From Olivibacter oleidegradans (GTDB lineage: Bacteria; Bacteroidota; Bacteroidia; Sphingobacteriales; Sphingobacteriaceae): a stretch of 64,000 nt of DNA. The stretch covers positions 1,922,001-1,986,000 of the forward strand of contig NZ_JBHLWO010000001.1 of NCBI RefSeq assembly GCF_042432805.1, given 5' to 3'. How positions within the stretch are numbered: position 1 is the first letter of the stretch; each line of letters begins with the position of its first letter. Made by a program: the position numbers and the translations under genes. The notes under the pieces were generated by a model. It was not told the DNA's origin. It ran no database searches and was given only the letters and a program-made list of their open reading frames with translations. This document shows positions 26,333-36,600 of the stretch, in pieces.

Positions 26333-26785
26333 TCAATCAACTATTTCGATCTCTACCCGACGATTTTTTTTCCGGCCCTCCGAGGTGGCGTTGGAAGCAA
26401 TGGGTTTGGTATCGCCGAACTCGGTGGAGGCAATTTTAGAAGCGCTTACCCCCTTGTTTACTAAATAATTTTTAACCTGGTCTGCACGCGATTTAGATAA
26501 TTTCCAGTTGTAAACATATTCACCTATAGCATCGGCATGTCCGCTGAGTTTAATGGCGTAACCATTTTCTTTTGCTACTGCTACCAGTTCGTCCAGTTCG
26601 GCTTCAAAATCTCTTGAAATAGTCGCTTTGTCAAAACCGAATTCAATGTTGTTAAAAGATTCCTTGGCTTTAACAGATTTCGTTATCTCCTTTTTTATCA
26701 GATTACCATTTGCAAACGAATAGGTTGAGATGGTGGCCGCTGAAAATAGGGCGGCCAAACCTAAATTAATGGCTGTTTTTTTCAT
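26333..26785 (-). CDS. Small OmpA-family peptidoglycan-binding protein
   Basis: 150 residues with a signal peptide (MKKTAINLGLAALFSAATISTYSFA). The mature part is essentially one OmpA C-terminal domain: NNIEFGFDKATI, LSGHADAIGEYVYN, LSKSRADQVKNYL, STEFGDTKP and KKNRRVEIEI. Lacking a beta-barrel, it would sit in the periplasm bound to peptidoglycan. The start overlaps the end of the upstream membrane protein gene by 20 bases, so the two are translated from one message. ATG start. Confidence 0.88.
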   Translation of the reverse strand: MKKTAINLGLAALFSAATISTYSFANGNLIKKEITKSVKAKESFNNIEFGFDKATISRDFEAELDELVAVAKENGYAIKLSGHADAIGEYVYNWKLSKSRADQVKNYLVNKGVSASKIASTEFGDTKPIASNATSEGRKKNRRVEIEIVD

Positions 26786-28370
26786 GCTTTCTTTGATTTA
26801 ATTGTTTATATATAGTGGATTTATCGAGTATATTGATTGTCTTTTTATCCTGACCGGCACCTTGCCTAGCTATTTTTTCGGCGGATCGCCTATTACAGGC
26901 GTTATACTTAAAAATATTTAGATACATATCGCTGCATGATAAGTACAATGGAAAATATACCGGATCAATGGGGGGCGGCTGTAGGATCAATACATAGTAA
27001 TGATCATTTTTGAGCACCTGTAGAAGAAACTTGAAACGTTCGCTGAGTAGACTGCGCTGTAGGAACCAATATGAATCATCGGAGACTAAAAGTGAATTTT
27101 CCTGTTTCGCCTTTAAGGATGGGGGACTGAAAAAAATGTGGTCAAGTGGCAAAGCCCTATCACGATGTACTATTTCTTCGATGTGTACAGAAGGATCCAG
27201 CACATAATCTTGTAAGAATTTTCGATCTTTATAGACTTCGAGTTCATCTCCCATGGGCGCAAGGTGTATAAGTACCACACGCACGCCAGTCTTCAGTAGC
27301 GGCTCGATTAAATTTTCTTGTAATTCTTTCGGGTAGCTCGAATACGTCAGGGCAGTAATATTGACGATGGTTCCGGCAGACAAGGAGTTGTTTTTTATTA
27401 GATTGAGGAGATTCCTTTTGGAATCGATGTCCGTCCAGACGTGAAAATGGGCCTGGTCGTTGCTCGTTAAATCCGCAGTTCTCAATACGAATGGAAAGCG
27501 ATATTTTTTGTAATAAATAATGAGAAGACTTATTAGTAACGAGAGCAAAAATGAAATAACAGCGAACCGGAAAGGTGATCGGGAAAGATTTCGATTCGTT
27601 AATGGTTTTAAAGGTTTAGCTTCTGTTAGCTCAATGGATGTGACAAGCTGTTTTGGTAGTTGGTCAAAAGACGACTGATATCGGTGTAGCATGAGTTCGT
27701 ATCGTTTGGCCGCTTCATCCCGAGATTTTAATAAGCTATTTAACCGATTTATCAAAGAGGATGATAAGGGGTAGTTATGCCCGGGAGGACTTAGTCTTAG
27801 CATGGAATCTAATGATGTCAGAATCGCTAACCGAACTTGTATAAGCGTTTGGCTTAAGGATACTCCGCTTTCCGAATCTGCTGCTTGGGTTTTCGCTCTT
27901 TCGGTGTGCAATTGGTTGTAAGAAATAATCAAACTGTCTAAAGAACGGTTGTCTGTCGGAAAAGTTGGGATTTGATTAAATTGGGATATAGGAATTTCAG
28001 TGTAATTTTTAATCGTTTGCAGTTTGCTTCGCCATAACTTGCTAAACTTTTTCGTTTGTGTGTGCTTTACTAACAATTTGGTCGCTTCTATACTGTCCAG
28101 CAAAGCAACTATTTTGCTATCGAATTGATGAATCACCGCGTTTTCCTTCGCCAAATCATTTTCGAGCCTTTTTAGGATAGTTAAGCCGGTCAGCTCGTTC
28201 TCTTCCATGGGTAGTTTTTGCTGATCAATTTTTGCCAATACGGATAGAACAAGAACGATCAGAAAAATGCAAGCAGCCAACGGCAGCCAGCCCTTGTTGG
28301 GCGAGCAACATTCGGCAACACTTTCTTTTAAAATGACCAGGCTGCGCCGGTATTTTCCTACAAATAACAT
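26766..28370 (-). CDS. Polysaccharide co-polymerase-like membrane protein with decayed kinase domain
   Basis: 534 residues. One membrane helix at about 29-46, a long periplasmic helical region (50-265) and a second helix at about 268-286, the topology of Wzz/tyrosine-kinase chain-length proteins. The cytoplasmic C-terminal region resembles a BY-kinase/P-loop fold in its strand order (GTIVNITALTYSSYPKELQ, VRVVLIHLAP, YYVLILQPPP at about 460), but the Walker A glycines and Ser/Thr are missing (SSYPKE), and Walker B lacks Asp. So it would not bind ATP normally. The family assignment is by pattern only. It overlaps the small OmpA gene and could form an envelope complex with it. Confidence 0.55.
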   Translation of the reverse strand: MLFVGKYRRSLVILKESVAECCSPNKGWLPLAACIFLIVLVLSVLAKIDQQKLPMEENELTGLTILKRLENDLAKENAVIHQFDSKIVALLDSIEATKLLVKHTQTKKFSKLWRSKLQTIKNYTEIPISQFNQIPTFPTDNRSLDSLIISYNQLHTERAKTQAADSESGVSLSQTLIQVRLAILTSLDSMLRLSPPGHNYPLSSSLINRLNSLLKSRDEAAKRYELMLHRYQSSFDQLPKQLVTSIELTEAKPLKPLTNRNLSRSPFRFAVISFLLSLLISLLIIYYKKYRFPFVLRTADLTSNDQAHFHVWTDIDSKRNLLNLIKNNSLSAGTIVNITALTYSSYPKELQENLIEPLLKTGVRVVLIHLAPMGDELEVYKDRKFLQDYVLDPSVHIEEIVHRDRALPLDHIFFSPPSLKAKQENSLLVSDDSYWFLQRSLLSERFKFLLQVLKNDHYYVLILQPPPIDPVYFPLYLSCSDMYLNIFKYNACNRRSAEKIARQGAGQDKKTINILDKSTIYKQLNQRKHEKNSH

Positions 28371-28500
28371 TAAGGGTATATACGGCTGCGCTTAATGCAA
28401 GGATTTTATGTCGGATTGATTGTATAAAAGAATAACGCCAATTGTTAAAAAGTGAGAACTTTCATGAAATGCAACCGATTTTCGCTGTAACACTCGTGTG

Positions 28501-29475
28501 CTACAATCCTTTCAGAACCTGCTTTGCTTTCTCATCACTCTCTTGTACGGATGCCTTTCCGGTTTCTATTTCAACTTCCTTCGTGGTAACGGCGTAGGTG
28601 TTCGGTCTGATTTCGGAACCATATGCTATCACATAAGCTTTGGTGAATTCTGCACCGAAATAAAGGATCATAGCCGAATAATACGTCCATAGCAGTAAAA
28701 TTACAAGAGAACGAGCAGAACCAAAGGCGTCTCCTGCTCCGCTCCGGCCAATGTAGAACGAGATGGCAAATTTCCCCAAAATAAACAGGATTGCAGTAAC
28801 AAAAGCGCCTGTAAGTACATCTTTCCATCGTATACGGGCATCCGGAAGCACCTTGAAAATCACCGCAAAGATAAACCAGATAACAGCAAGCGTTATGACC
28901 TGGTTTAATATATAAAAGAATACAATAGAAACATTCTCATATCGAACGCTCAGTCGATCACTGAAGCTGTCCAAAAAGGTCGTTATAAGCAGAGATACCA
29001 ATAAAATGAAGCTTAAGCTTATAATCACCGAAAAGGACAGGAATCTGTTCTGAAGCATTTTTAACCATCCTTTTTTCGGTTTGGGTTTGATGCCCCAAAT
29101 GTGATTAATGGAGTCCTGAATATCGGCAAAAACCGTGGTGGCCCCTATCAATAATGTTACGGCACCTATAACAATGGCCGTGGTACTGCTGCCATTGATG
29201 TTCGCGTTCTTTATCACTTCCTGTATCTGCAAGGCCGTATTCTTGTCAAGAAAAGTACTCAACTGGCCGTATATTTGATTCTCGGCCGCTTCCCTCCCTA
29301 AAAAGAAGCCGCACAAGGCGATAACGAGTACCAATAAGGGCGCCATCGAAAATACGGTATAATAGGCTAAGGAACCACTCATTTTCGTAACATTATGCTC
29401 CATAAACCCGTTGATTGAAGCCTTCAATATCTGAAATGCCCTGGGCATTAACTTCTTTTTTTCCCTTTTTTCCAT
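28501..29475 (-). CDS. YihY/BrkB-family inner-membrane protein
   Basis: 324 residues, six membrane segments. Family signatures: MSGSLAYYTVFSMAPLLVLVIAL in the first helix region, TTVFADIQDSINHIWGIKPKPKKG between helices two and three, and LVILLLWTYYSAMILYFGAEFTKAY near the end. The charged C-terminal tail lies in the cytoplasm. The family was once called ribonuclease BN by mistake; its true function is not settled, with a transporter role suspected. ATG start; single gene. Confidence 0.92.
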   Translation of the reverse strand: MEKREKKKLMPRAFQILKASINGFMEHNVTKMSGSLAYYTVFSMAPLLVLVIALCGFFLGREAAENQIYGQLSTFLDKNTALQIQEVIKNANINGSSTTAIVIGAVTLLIGATTVFADIQDSINHIWGIKPKPKKGWLKMLQNRFLSFSVIISLSFILLVSLLITTFLDSFSDRLSVRYENVSIVFFYILNQVITLAVIWFIFAVIFKVLPDARIRWKDVLTGAFVTAILFILGKFAISFYIGRSGAGDAFGSARSLVILLLWTYYSAMILYFGAEFTKAYVIAYGSEIRPNTYAVTTKEVEIETGKASVQESDEKAKQVLKGL

Positions 29476-29686
29476 AAGATGTTAGAAAATGTTGTCCTTT
29501 AATTTCAACAATTGAAGATGCCAATGGTTGAGATGAAATTGAACTACTTGTCCCAGGGATCAGACAGACACAGAGGCCCGTCAGGCTATAAAAAGTAGTT
29601 GATAAAATTACCTTGTTTCCTGTAGAAAAATTGGTACAGGTTATTACACTGCCAATACACTAAATCATACATGTTTCTAAATTAAA

Positions 29687-29703
29687 ATGCAATATAGTTG
29701 CAT
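29687..29703. promoter_or_regulatory. Palindromic operator upstream of the haem locus
   Basis: ATGCAA-TATAG-TTGCAT is a 6-5-6 palindrome whose right arm contains the TTG of the promoter at 29698. The same element, inverted in its centre, occurs at 50965-50981 before the second TonB locus. The geometry resembles the TTGCAA-N5-TTGCAA box reported for the Fur-family nickel regulator Nur. Placement on the -33 element implies repression. Confidence 0.6.
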
Positions 29704-29728
29704 ATTTGTAGGAATGGGTTTATCTTTG
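29698..29728 (+). promoter_or_regulatory. Promoter of the haem-uptake locus
   Basis: TTG at 29698-29700 and TATCTTTG at 29721-29728, 20 bases apart: a full match to the Bacteroidota sigma-70 form. The predicted transcription start falls almost on the GTG start codon at 29733. Confidence 0.7.
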
Positions 29729-29732
29729 ATAT

Positions 29733-30059
29733 GTGTTTGTTTTAAAGAATATCACGCATAAGAAAATTATTGCCCATATATTGCTGGCATTAGTGCTGAT
29801 TGTTCATGTGGCAAAAGTTTTTCATGAACATGCAGGCTGTTTGGCGAGCAGCGACAAACACGGTATCAAAATTTACCAACATCAGGAGGAGTGTAAGATC
29901 TGTACCTTTCACTTGCTGGGGAGCGGCGAGTTCTGTGAATTGCTTTTCACCTTTCTTGTACCTCCAGTAGCGGATGCATTCAATATATTGCCAGTAGATC
30001 TTCGCTATTTTAGATGTTGTGACGCCCTTTACCTACGCGGCCCCCCTAGCCGTTATTAA
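29733..30059 (+). CDS. Small His/Cys-rich membrane protein, first gene of haem locus
   Basis: 108 residues; GTG start (a TGA lies two codons upstream and there is no ATG). One membrane helix (about 11-27) is followed by HEHAGC, a His-containing loop, the motif CKICTFHLLG (C53, C56 and H59 approximately), a second hydrophobic segment and the ending LRGPPSRY. Its paralogue at 51010 shares VHxxKxxHEH, CKICxFHL and LRGPP and sits likewise at the head of a TonB-receptor locus. The pattern recalls DUF2946-like proteins next to metal receptors. A metal- or haem-handling role is inferred. Confidence 0.75.
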   Translation: MFVLKNITHKKIIAHILLALVLIVHVAKVFHEHAGCLASSDKHGIKIYQHQEECKICTFHLLGSGEFCELLFTFLVPPVADAFNILPVDLRYFRCCDALYLRGPPSRY

Positions 30060-30347
30060 GCAATTTTTCATACATATTGATTAAACCATTCATCTAGGCA
30101 TCGTTTTGACACCTTTGATTTACATAAAATCAAATTAATAGAAGCCGGAGAAATAGCTGGCATACTTTCAATCGTCGGTCGCCGAGGTTTGGTAGGCCGA
30201 GGTGCGAATTATAATGGTTTGTAAGTGCTCGCTATGATCGATCGTTAAAGCAATTGCTTCCTATTCATGCCTTTAATTCGTTTTTAAATACACATAGTTG
30301 CATAATTATATCCGTCCGATATTTACGACACATTATAGCTGATTTTC

Positions 30348-32675
30348 ATGAAGTATTCTGAATATTTTACAAACTGTTCCAAACGGTTTGCACAATTCTT
30401 ATCCGTTGTTATTTTTTTTCTATTAGTTGTTTTTCATCTACCTGTATCTGCTCAAAATGCCAAACCTTCGGACCTGACCGGATTCGTGACCGATTCTACA
30501 AAAAAGCCAATCTCCAGTGTTACGGTCGAAATTCGCGGGAAAGGGACTGTAGCTTCTTCCAACAGCAAGGGCAACTTTTCTATCTCTTTGTCGCAGATCA
30601 AGTCCTTTACCTTACGGCATATCAACTATCAATCTGTGGAAGTTGATGTCGATTCCATTTCCGCATCCTCTTATCATTGGGTTCTTCAACCCAAAGTCAA
30701 TATGTTGGACGTTATTTCGGTCACGGCCTCTGCCAAGCCAATTGAGCTTAGAAAAATTGCATCCAGTGTTTCTGTTTTACAAAAGGGAGCCCCGGAACTT
30801 CGACAGATCCAAACGATAGACGAGGCATTGGCCTATTTGCCAGGTGTTTCAGTCGACCGCTCTCGGGGTTTAACAACTACCGGAACACATACGAGCGTCA
30901 TCATGCGTGGAACCGGATCGGCAAATAGAACCCTGATACTGAAAGATGGGGTGCCCATCAACGACGCCTATACGGGAGGAGTTTCCGAATGGAATAGCTT
31001 GGCAGGTAATAGCATTGAACGCATAGAAGTGGTAAGGGGACCGGGCTCTTCGATTTATGGTTCTAATTCCATGGGAGGTACCATCAATCTCGTTACGCAA
31101 AGCCCTTCGGATAAGCCTACCCTTGGTGCAGATTTTCGCTACGGTTCGATGAATACCTATCAGGCAAGTGTTAAGGCAGGCAAGCAGTTTTCCGATCGGT
31201 GGGGGGCAATAGTATTTGCAGAATACAAGAAAACGGATGGTTATGCCTATATGGCCGACAGCCTCTGGAAGAATTATTATGTAAAGCCGAGCATGAAACT
31301 GCTCAATGTGAATGCCAAAGTAGCTTATCATTTCCCCTCTGCAGGAACCCTTACGGCCATAGCGGATTACAATCTGCAACAGCCTTTATCGGGTACTACC
31401 ACCATTTACGATGATCGTAGTGTCGGGGGAAACTATCAGTTGCGTTACACCAATCCAGCAGCTGTATACGCTCCGGATGTACTTGTCTACTATAATGTGC
31501 AGGATCGTGAGTCGAACGCCATTAAATGGAATCAGGAAAGCAATGCCTTTGATGAGCGTTATTACGATTCACGAGTGCCATTGGACACCTACGGACTGAT
31601 CGCCAAGGTACATCGTACCTGGGGAGCAAATGTGGTTACGGTGGGAGCGGACATCCGATTTACCGAAGTAGTATCCCGTAAATATTACTACGAACAAGGT
31701 ATTCAGGATTTTACCGGCAGACAGGATTTCGTTTCTTTCTTCGTTAATGACGATTTGGATATTACAGATCGCCTCCATGCTAACATAGGACTAAGGTATG
31801 ACCATTGGGCTAACCGAAACGGGAAATTCTTTGACAATATGTCTGGCAATGATATAGCCATCGCTTACGATAACGCTAGTTCTGACATCGTCAATCCCAA
31901 AGTGGGAATCAGTTACGATCTGCTGCATAACCTGCGCCTAAGGGCGGTGTACGCTACCGGATTCCGCGCACCAAGTAGTTTCTATATGTACAATGCCGCC
32001 CCCTTGGGCTCGTCTTTCCGTTTGGGAAACCCACGCTTGAAGCCCGAGCGGATGCGGTATTCCTATGATATTGGTGTGGATTTTCAACTATCGGATAAAC
32101 TGGAGCTTTCCGGTACATTGTATACTTCCCAATACAGTGATTTTCTTGCGGCAGTGCTGATTGATGCCAATGAAGTTCCGGCTTACCTAGATGTTAAGGG
32201 CCTGCCGGTACGGCAATATATCAACATTGGAAAAGTGAATCTATGGGGAGCGGAAAGCTTTGCCCGTTACCGCTTAACTTCAGACTTTTCGGTACAGGCT
32301 AGCTACTTCTATAATTCATCGGAGATAAAACGGTATGAAACCAATCCGGAATACGAAGGAAATGACATGAGTGATAACCCGTCCCACAATGTGAGCGGGG
32401 CATTCATATTTGATCGCGTCCAACTGTTTCATTTGAGCCTGTGGGGCAGACATACGGGAACTTATTATGGTGATCTGGAAAACACGCCGGAAAAAACCAT
32501 GCCTGCTGTTACGGTTTTCGACATCAAGTTCGGTAAGGCGATCGGACCGTTGACACTCAACGTCAATGTGACCAACCTGTTTGATAAACGCTATTACGGA
32601 AGTTATACCTCTCCAACAAGTTATTACTATGCTCCGGGAAGGAGTGTCTTTGCCGGAATAACTTATCAATTGTAA
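30348..32675 (+). CDS. TonB-dependent receptor, haem/cobalamin type (HmuR-like)
   Basis: 775 residues with a signal peptide ending VSAQ. Domains: CarboxypepD_reg-like (about 40-120), plug (about 125-235; IDEALAYLPGVSVDRSRG, VMRGTGSANRTLILKDG, IERIEVVRGPGSSIYGSNSMGG), and a 22-strand barrel ending in a terminal aromatic-type strand (FAGITYQL). It has a FRAP box followed by GNPRLKPE, as in haem and vitamin B12 receptors; no His lies between the boxes. It imports a ligand using TonB energy. The downstream ExbB-like, DUF2149 and CobN/HmuS-like genes point to haem. Confidence 0.9.
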   Translation: MKYSEYFTNCSKRFAQFLSVVIFFLLVVFHLPVSAQNAKPSDLTGFVTDSTKKPISSVTVEIRGKGTVASSNSKGNFSISLSQIKSFTLRHINYQSVEVDVDSISASSYHWVLQPKVNMLDVISVTASAKPIELRKIASSVSVLQKGAPELRQIQTIDEALAYLPGVSVDRSRGLTTTGTHTSVIMRGTGSANRTLILKDGVPINDAYTGGVSEWNSLAGNSIERIEVVRGPGSSIYGSNSMGGTINLVTQSPSDKPTLGADFRYGSMNTYQASVKAGKQFSDRWGAIVFAEYKKTDGYAYMADSLWKNYYVKPSMKLLNVNAKVAYHFPSAGTLTAIADYNLQQPLSGTTTIYDDRSVGGNYQLRYTNPAAVYAPDVLVYYNVQDRESNAIKWNQESNAFDERYYDSRVPLDTYGLIAKVHRTWGANVVTVGADIRFTEVVSRKYYYEQGIQDFTGRQDFVSFFVNDDLDITDRLHANIGLRYDHWANRNGKFFDNMSGNDIAIAYDNASSDIVNPKVGISYDLLHNLRLRAVYATGFRAPSSFYMYNAAPLGSSFRLGNPRLKPERMRYSYDIGVDFQLSDKLELSGTLYTSQYSDFLAAVLIDANEVPAYLDVKGLPVRQYINIGKVNLWGAESFARYRLTSDFSVQASYFYNSSEIKRYETNPEYEGNDMSDNPSHNVSGAFIFDRVQLFHLSLWGRHTGTYYGDLENTPEKTMPAVTVFDIKFGKAIGPLTLNVNVTNLFDKRYYGSYTSPTSYYYAPGRSVFAGITYQL

Positions 32676-32693
32676 AACAAAAAACTAAAAAAA

Positions 32694-33287
32694 ATGACCG
32701 AATTTATTGATCGTTTTCTCTTTCAGCTCACAGAGCTTCTGCATGCCCCGGTTTTATTGGCACTTTTTGCCATGGTAGTCTGGACATTGATCAGTATTGG
32801 GGCCTTTTTTCGCACCTGGTTGATGCGCGTACGAAAACCCAGGGAAGCTGTTCATACATTTTTCGCTCAGCACGAAGGCGAAATAACAGCTTTACTAACC
32901 GATAGCCCCTATGCTGATATACAGTTGACCGAACTGGTTCGCTCTTGGGAAAAAAAGCAGAACAGCCGTTTGGATAACATTCGTTTTTTAATCAAAACGG
33001 GGCCATCCATCGGCTTGGTAGGTACGCTGATTCCTATGGGTCAGGCGCTGTCTTCCCTTTCCAGTGGCGACATGGCGGCCATGTCCGGTAACATGCTGAC
33101 CGCCTTTACCTCTACCATTATCGGACTGGTCTGTGGAACGGTGGCCTACCTGATTAGCTTGAAATGGGAAAAATGGCTGCATGCAGATTTTCTTGCCTGC
33201 GAAGTAGAGGCGGAAACCCGTTTAAGGTTTGCCGGTTTAAAGCAAGCGGAAACCGATTCTACCCTCATTTACAATCAATCGCTTTAG
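32694..33287 (+). CDS. MotA/TolQ/ExbB proton-channel-type protein (HmuU-like)
   Basis: 197 residues with three membrane segments (about 17-37, 102-122, 135-155). The ExbB/TolQ core is visible: GPSIGLVGTLIPMGQALSSL and MLTAFTSTIIGLVCGTVAYL. Such proteins form the proton channel that energises TonB-type systems; in the P. gingivalis hmu operon a similar protein (HmuU) accompanies HmuR and HmuS. It starts with ATG 18 bases after the receptor and ends one base before the DUF2149 gene. Confidence 0.9.
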   Translation: MTEFIDRFLFQLTELLHAPVLLALFAMVVWTLISIGAFFRTWLMRVRKPREAVHTFFAQHEGEITALLTDSPYADIQLTELVRSWEKKQNSRLDNIRFLIKTGPSIGLVGTLIPMGQALSSLSSGDMAAMSGNMLTAFTSTIIGLVCGTVAYLISLKWEKWLHADFLACEVEAETRLRFAGLKQAETDSTLIYNQSL

Positions 33288-33288
33288 C

Positions 33289-33633
33289 ATGAAATTACTA
33301 AGAGTACACCAGGGGCGCGAGGATCAAACACCTCTCGAGGACCCCATAAGTGGCATTGCCAACCTTTTCGATATCAGTGTTGTGCTTATTGTCGCTATGA
33401 TAGTTGCGTTGATGACGGCGCTCAACATGCTGGAGTTGTTCGATCCCAATACGGAGGTAACCTTAACAAAGAAAAATGCACAGGGTCAGATGGAAATCAT
33501 CTCCAAGAAGGGAAGGGAAATCAAAGTTAAGAAATTATCGCAAGAAGAAGCTGCCGGCCATGGCGAACGCTTAGGTACGGCCTATCAATTGGAAGATGGA
33601 CAGATTATTTATGTGCCGGAAAATGTTCAGTAA
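33289..33633 (+). CDS. DUF2149 membrane protein (HmuV-like)
   Basis: 114 residues with one membrane helix (about 25-47, LFDISVVLIVAMIVALMTALNML) and a short periplasmic domain, the ExbD/TolR-like architecture of DUF2149. Near the C-terminus GERLGTAYQLEDGQIIYVPE is a typical DUF2149 ending. It pairs with the ExbB-like protein immediately upstream as HmuV does with HmuU. Its last bases overlap the start of the chelatase gene by 11 bases (38 if the earlier ATG is used). Confidence 0.88.
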   Translation: MKLLRVHQGREDQTPLEDPISGIANLFDISVVLIVAMIVALMTALNMLELFDPNTEVTLTKKNAQGQMEIISKKGREIKVKKLSQEEAAGHGERLGTAYQLEDGQIIYVPENVQ

Positions 33634-36600
33634 AACAGTATTTATTCGTATCGTATTATGGAGTCAGCTTGTTCTGTGCTTTGCGTTGGAGGCTTTTTGT
33701 GCGCCTGCACCGAAAAAGATAGTGATACTGGTTTCCGAAAATTATAGTAAACCTGTTGCCGAGGCAATTGCCCAACTGCACAAGCTTCCTGGCTTCACCG
33801 ATGCTTATCTGGTATCAACAGCCATTGACGGAAATGCCGTAGCGGATGTGGGAGGTGCAGATCTAGCCGTCTGCTATGTGCATACCCCGGTCGTACTACA
33901 GCGTTTTTCTGCGGAGCTACAGCGCATCGTTAAACGTGGCGGACATGTATATGCGCTTGGTAACACGCCGGAAGCGGATAGTTATGGCAAGCAGGGCATT
34001 CGCTTCGACCCGGAAGTGGCTGCTTATTTCGAGCATCCCAGCCCGGATAATCTGGCCAATATGATACTAATGCTGTTGAATAGACATTTGGAATCGACCT
34101 ATCCGGTAAAGCCGGTTGTCCCCTTTCTGGAAAATGGCATCGTTTCTCTTCGGAGTGGGGAGGTATACGCAAGCTTTGAACGATATGCCCAAGCCGAAAG
34201 ACTGGGGGAGCGCCCGTTGGTAGGTTTGTATATGTTCCGTTACGAAGCAGTTACCCGTCAGTGGGAGTATATGAAGTCTTATGCGGATGCCTTAGATACG
34301 GCTGGTTTCGATGTGATGCCCTTTTATGGCCATCCACTTGATCAGGCAATCGAAGATCATTGTTTGGATGCCGACGGAGGCTCTCGTTTATCGGCCCTGT
34401 TGAATTTTTCTTCTTTGCCGGGAGCGTCCAACGAACGGCTTCAGGCGGCATTTTCCCGTATGGGTGTACCGGTAATCAATGCCATCACAATCAGTGACGA
34501 TACAGCAGCTTGGCATGCCTCCTCCTTGGGGATACCACTTGCGGCGCGTGCCTTATCGCTTGCCCGTCAGGAACTAAGCGGTCAGATACAGCCGATAATA
34601 GCGGCAAGCACCGAATCTGTAGCATCCGCCGGTGCGGCTGGATACCGCGTCAAATACGCGCCTGAAAGCCGTGTACGAAGATTGGTGGGGCGTGTAAAAG
34701 CGTGGTCAAGATTGCAAAGCCTGCCCAACCGGGATAAAAAAATTGCGCTGATTTATTATAACGGGCATCCGGGTAAAAATAATATTGGTGCCAGTTACCT
34801 GAATGTGCTGCCCAAGAGCCTTACGGCCATTTTAAAACGTATGGGTGAAGCGAAATATGATCTTGGTGGTCAAACTCCTGATCCCATTACCGTATTTGAT
34901 GACGTCATGAACGGAGGCCGTAATATCGGTACTTGGGCACCGGCGGAACTGGATCGGTTAGTGCAGGAAACGCATCCCGTACTGGTTCCGGTGGAGACCT
35001 ATAAAAAATGGTTCGGACAGTTGCATCCTGCTTTCCAAAAGCAGGTAATAAAAAAGTGGGGTGAACCGGAAGATTCAAAGATCATGACCTGGCGTGATCC
35101 GGAAGGAAAGATTTATTTTGTTTTGCCTCGAATCGCCTACGGCAATATTAACCTGATGCCCCAACCGGCCAGGGGTTGGGACGAAGACGCTCAGGCCTTG
35201 TACCACGATGTTTCGCTTCCTCCACATCACCAATACGTTGCCTTTTATCTGTACCTACAAAAAGGTATGCCCGCCGATGCGGTCATCCATCTGGGAACAC
35301 ATGGAACACAGGAATGGCTTTCAGGACGTGAAGTGGGGTTTGATGATGACGATGCGCCAGAAGCACTGATGGGTAACCTGGTTAACATTTATCCCTACAT
35401 TATGGACAATGTAGGGGAAGGAACACAGGCCAAAAGGCGTGGAATGGCCGTGATTATTGATCATTTAACGCCGCCCTTTGATCAGGCCACCTTAAGACCC
35501 GAGTTGCGTGAACTTGCGGGGACCATCAACGATTATGATGTGGCTTCCGGCAAAAGTGAAGCACTCGCTGCTGTTCACCTGCGCACAATCAATCGGCTGG
35601 CCAGGGAGGCAAATATAGGGAAGGATCTAGGTATTGATGGCGACATTAAAGCAGAAGATGTACAAAGACTGGAACATTACCTGCAGGAAATCCAGGAGAC
35701 GCTTAGCCCAATGGGAATGCATACCTTTGGGCAATCACCGGATTCGGTGATGGCGATAAAAACGGCAGAAGCTATCGTTGGGCGGATGCAGGGGATACCC
35801 AAGGATTCACTTGCCGTGCTACTGATGGATGTTTACCAGCGCATTATGATCAGTGGCCAACGAGAGCTGGATGCACTGATGACAGCTCTTAATGGAAAGT
35901 ATGTGGAAGCGGGTTCAGGTAATGATCCTATTCGAAATCCTTCGGCACTTCCTACAGGAAAGAATTTTTATTCCTTTGACCCCGACCGTATTCCCACCAC
36001 AGACACTTATCGAGAAGGAGAGAAGCTGGCTAATCAGTTGATCGCTGATTACCGTGGCAGACACGATGGCCAGTATCCGGATAAGGTGGGATTTAATCTA
36101 TGGTCGGTGGAAACCATCCGCCATGAAGGTATTATGGAATCTCAGATATTGAGTTTATTGGGGATAAAGCCTACTTATGATGGCTTTGGGCGGTTGAAAG
36201 GAGTAGAAGCAATTGCAGATACTGCGCTTGGGCGACCGCGTATCGATGTGGTCATCACGCCCTCCGGCTTGTATCGCGACCTATTTCCCAATCTAATGCT
36301 GTTATTAGATAAAGCGGTTTCTTTGGCCTATCAGCAAGATGGTGCTAACTATTTGCGGGAACATATTGACCAAAGTGTGGACAAGCTGTTGTCTTCCGGA
36401 CTCAAAGACACTACCCTCGCCCGTCAGCTGGCTAGTATACGCCTGTTCAGCACGAAGAGTGGAAGTTACGGAAACGGCTTGAACGATGTGGTTCAGGCCT
36501 CCGATAAGTGGAAAAAAGACCAGAAGGTTGGGGCTGTTTACTTTAACCGGATGGGACATTTATATGGGCAGGGTCTTTGGGGAAACATACCGGATGGGGA

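Noticed and set aside
30060..30347. A cobalamin riboswitch before the TonB receptor
   Set aside because: I looked for a B12 box (GCCACTG-like) and paired stems and found none; only an 8-bp hairpin (30114-30134) without a T-run, and an AT-rich leader.
30870..31379. A 169-codon antisense frame inside the TonB receptor
   Set aside because: The receptor frame is fully supported by plug and barrel motifs, so this is a shadow.
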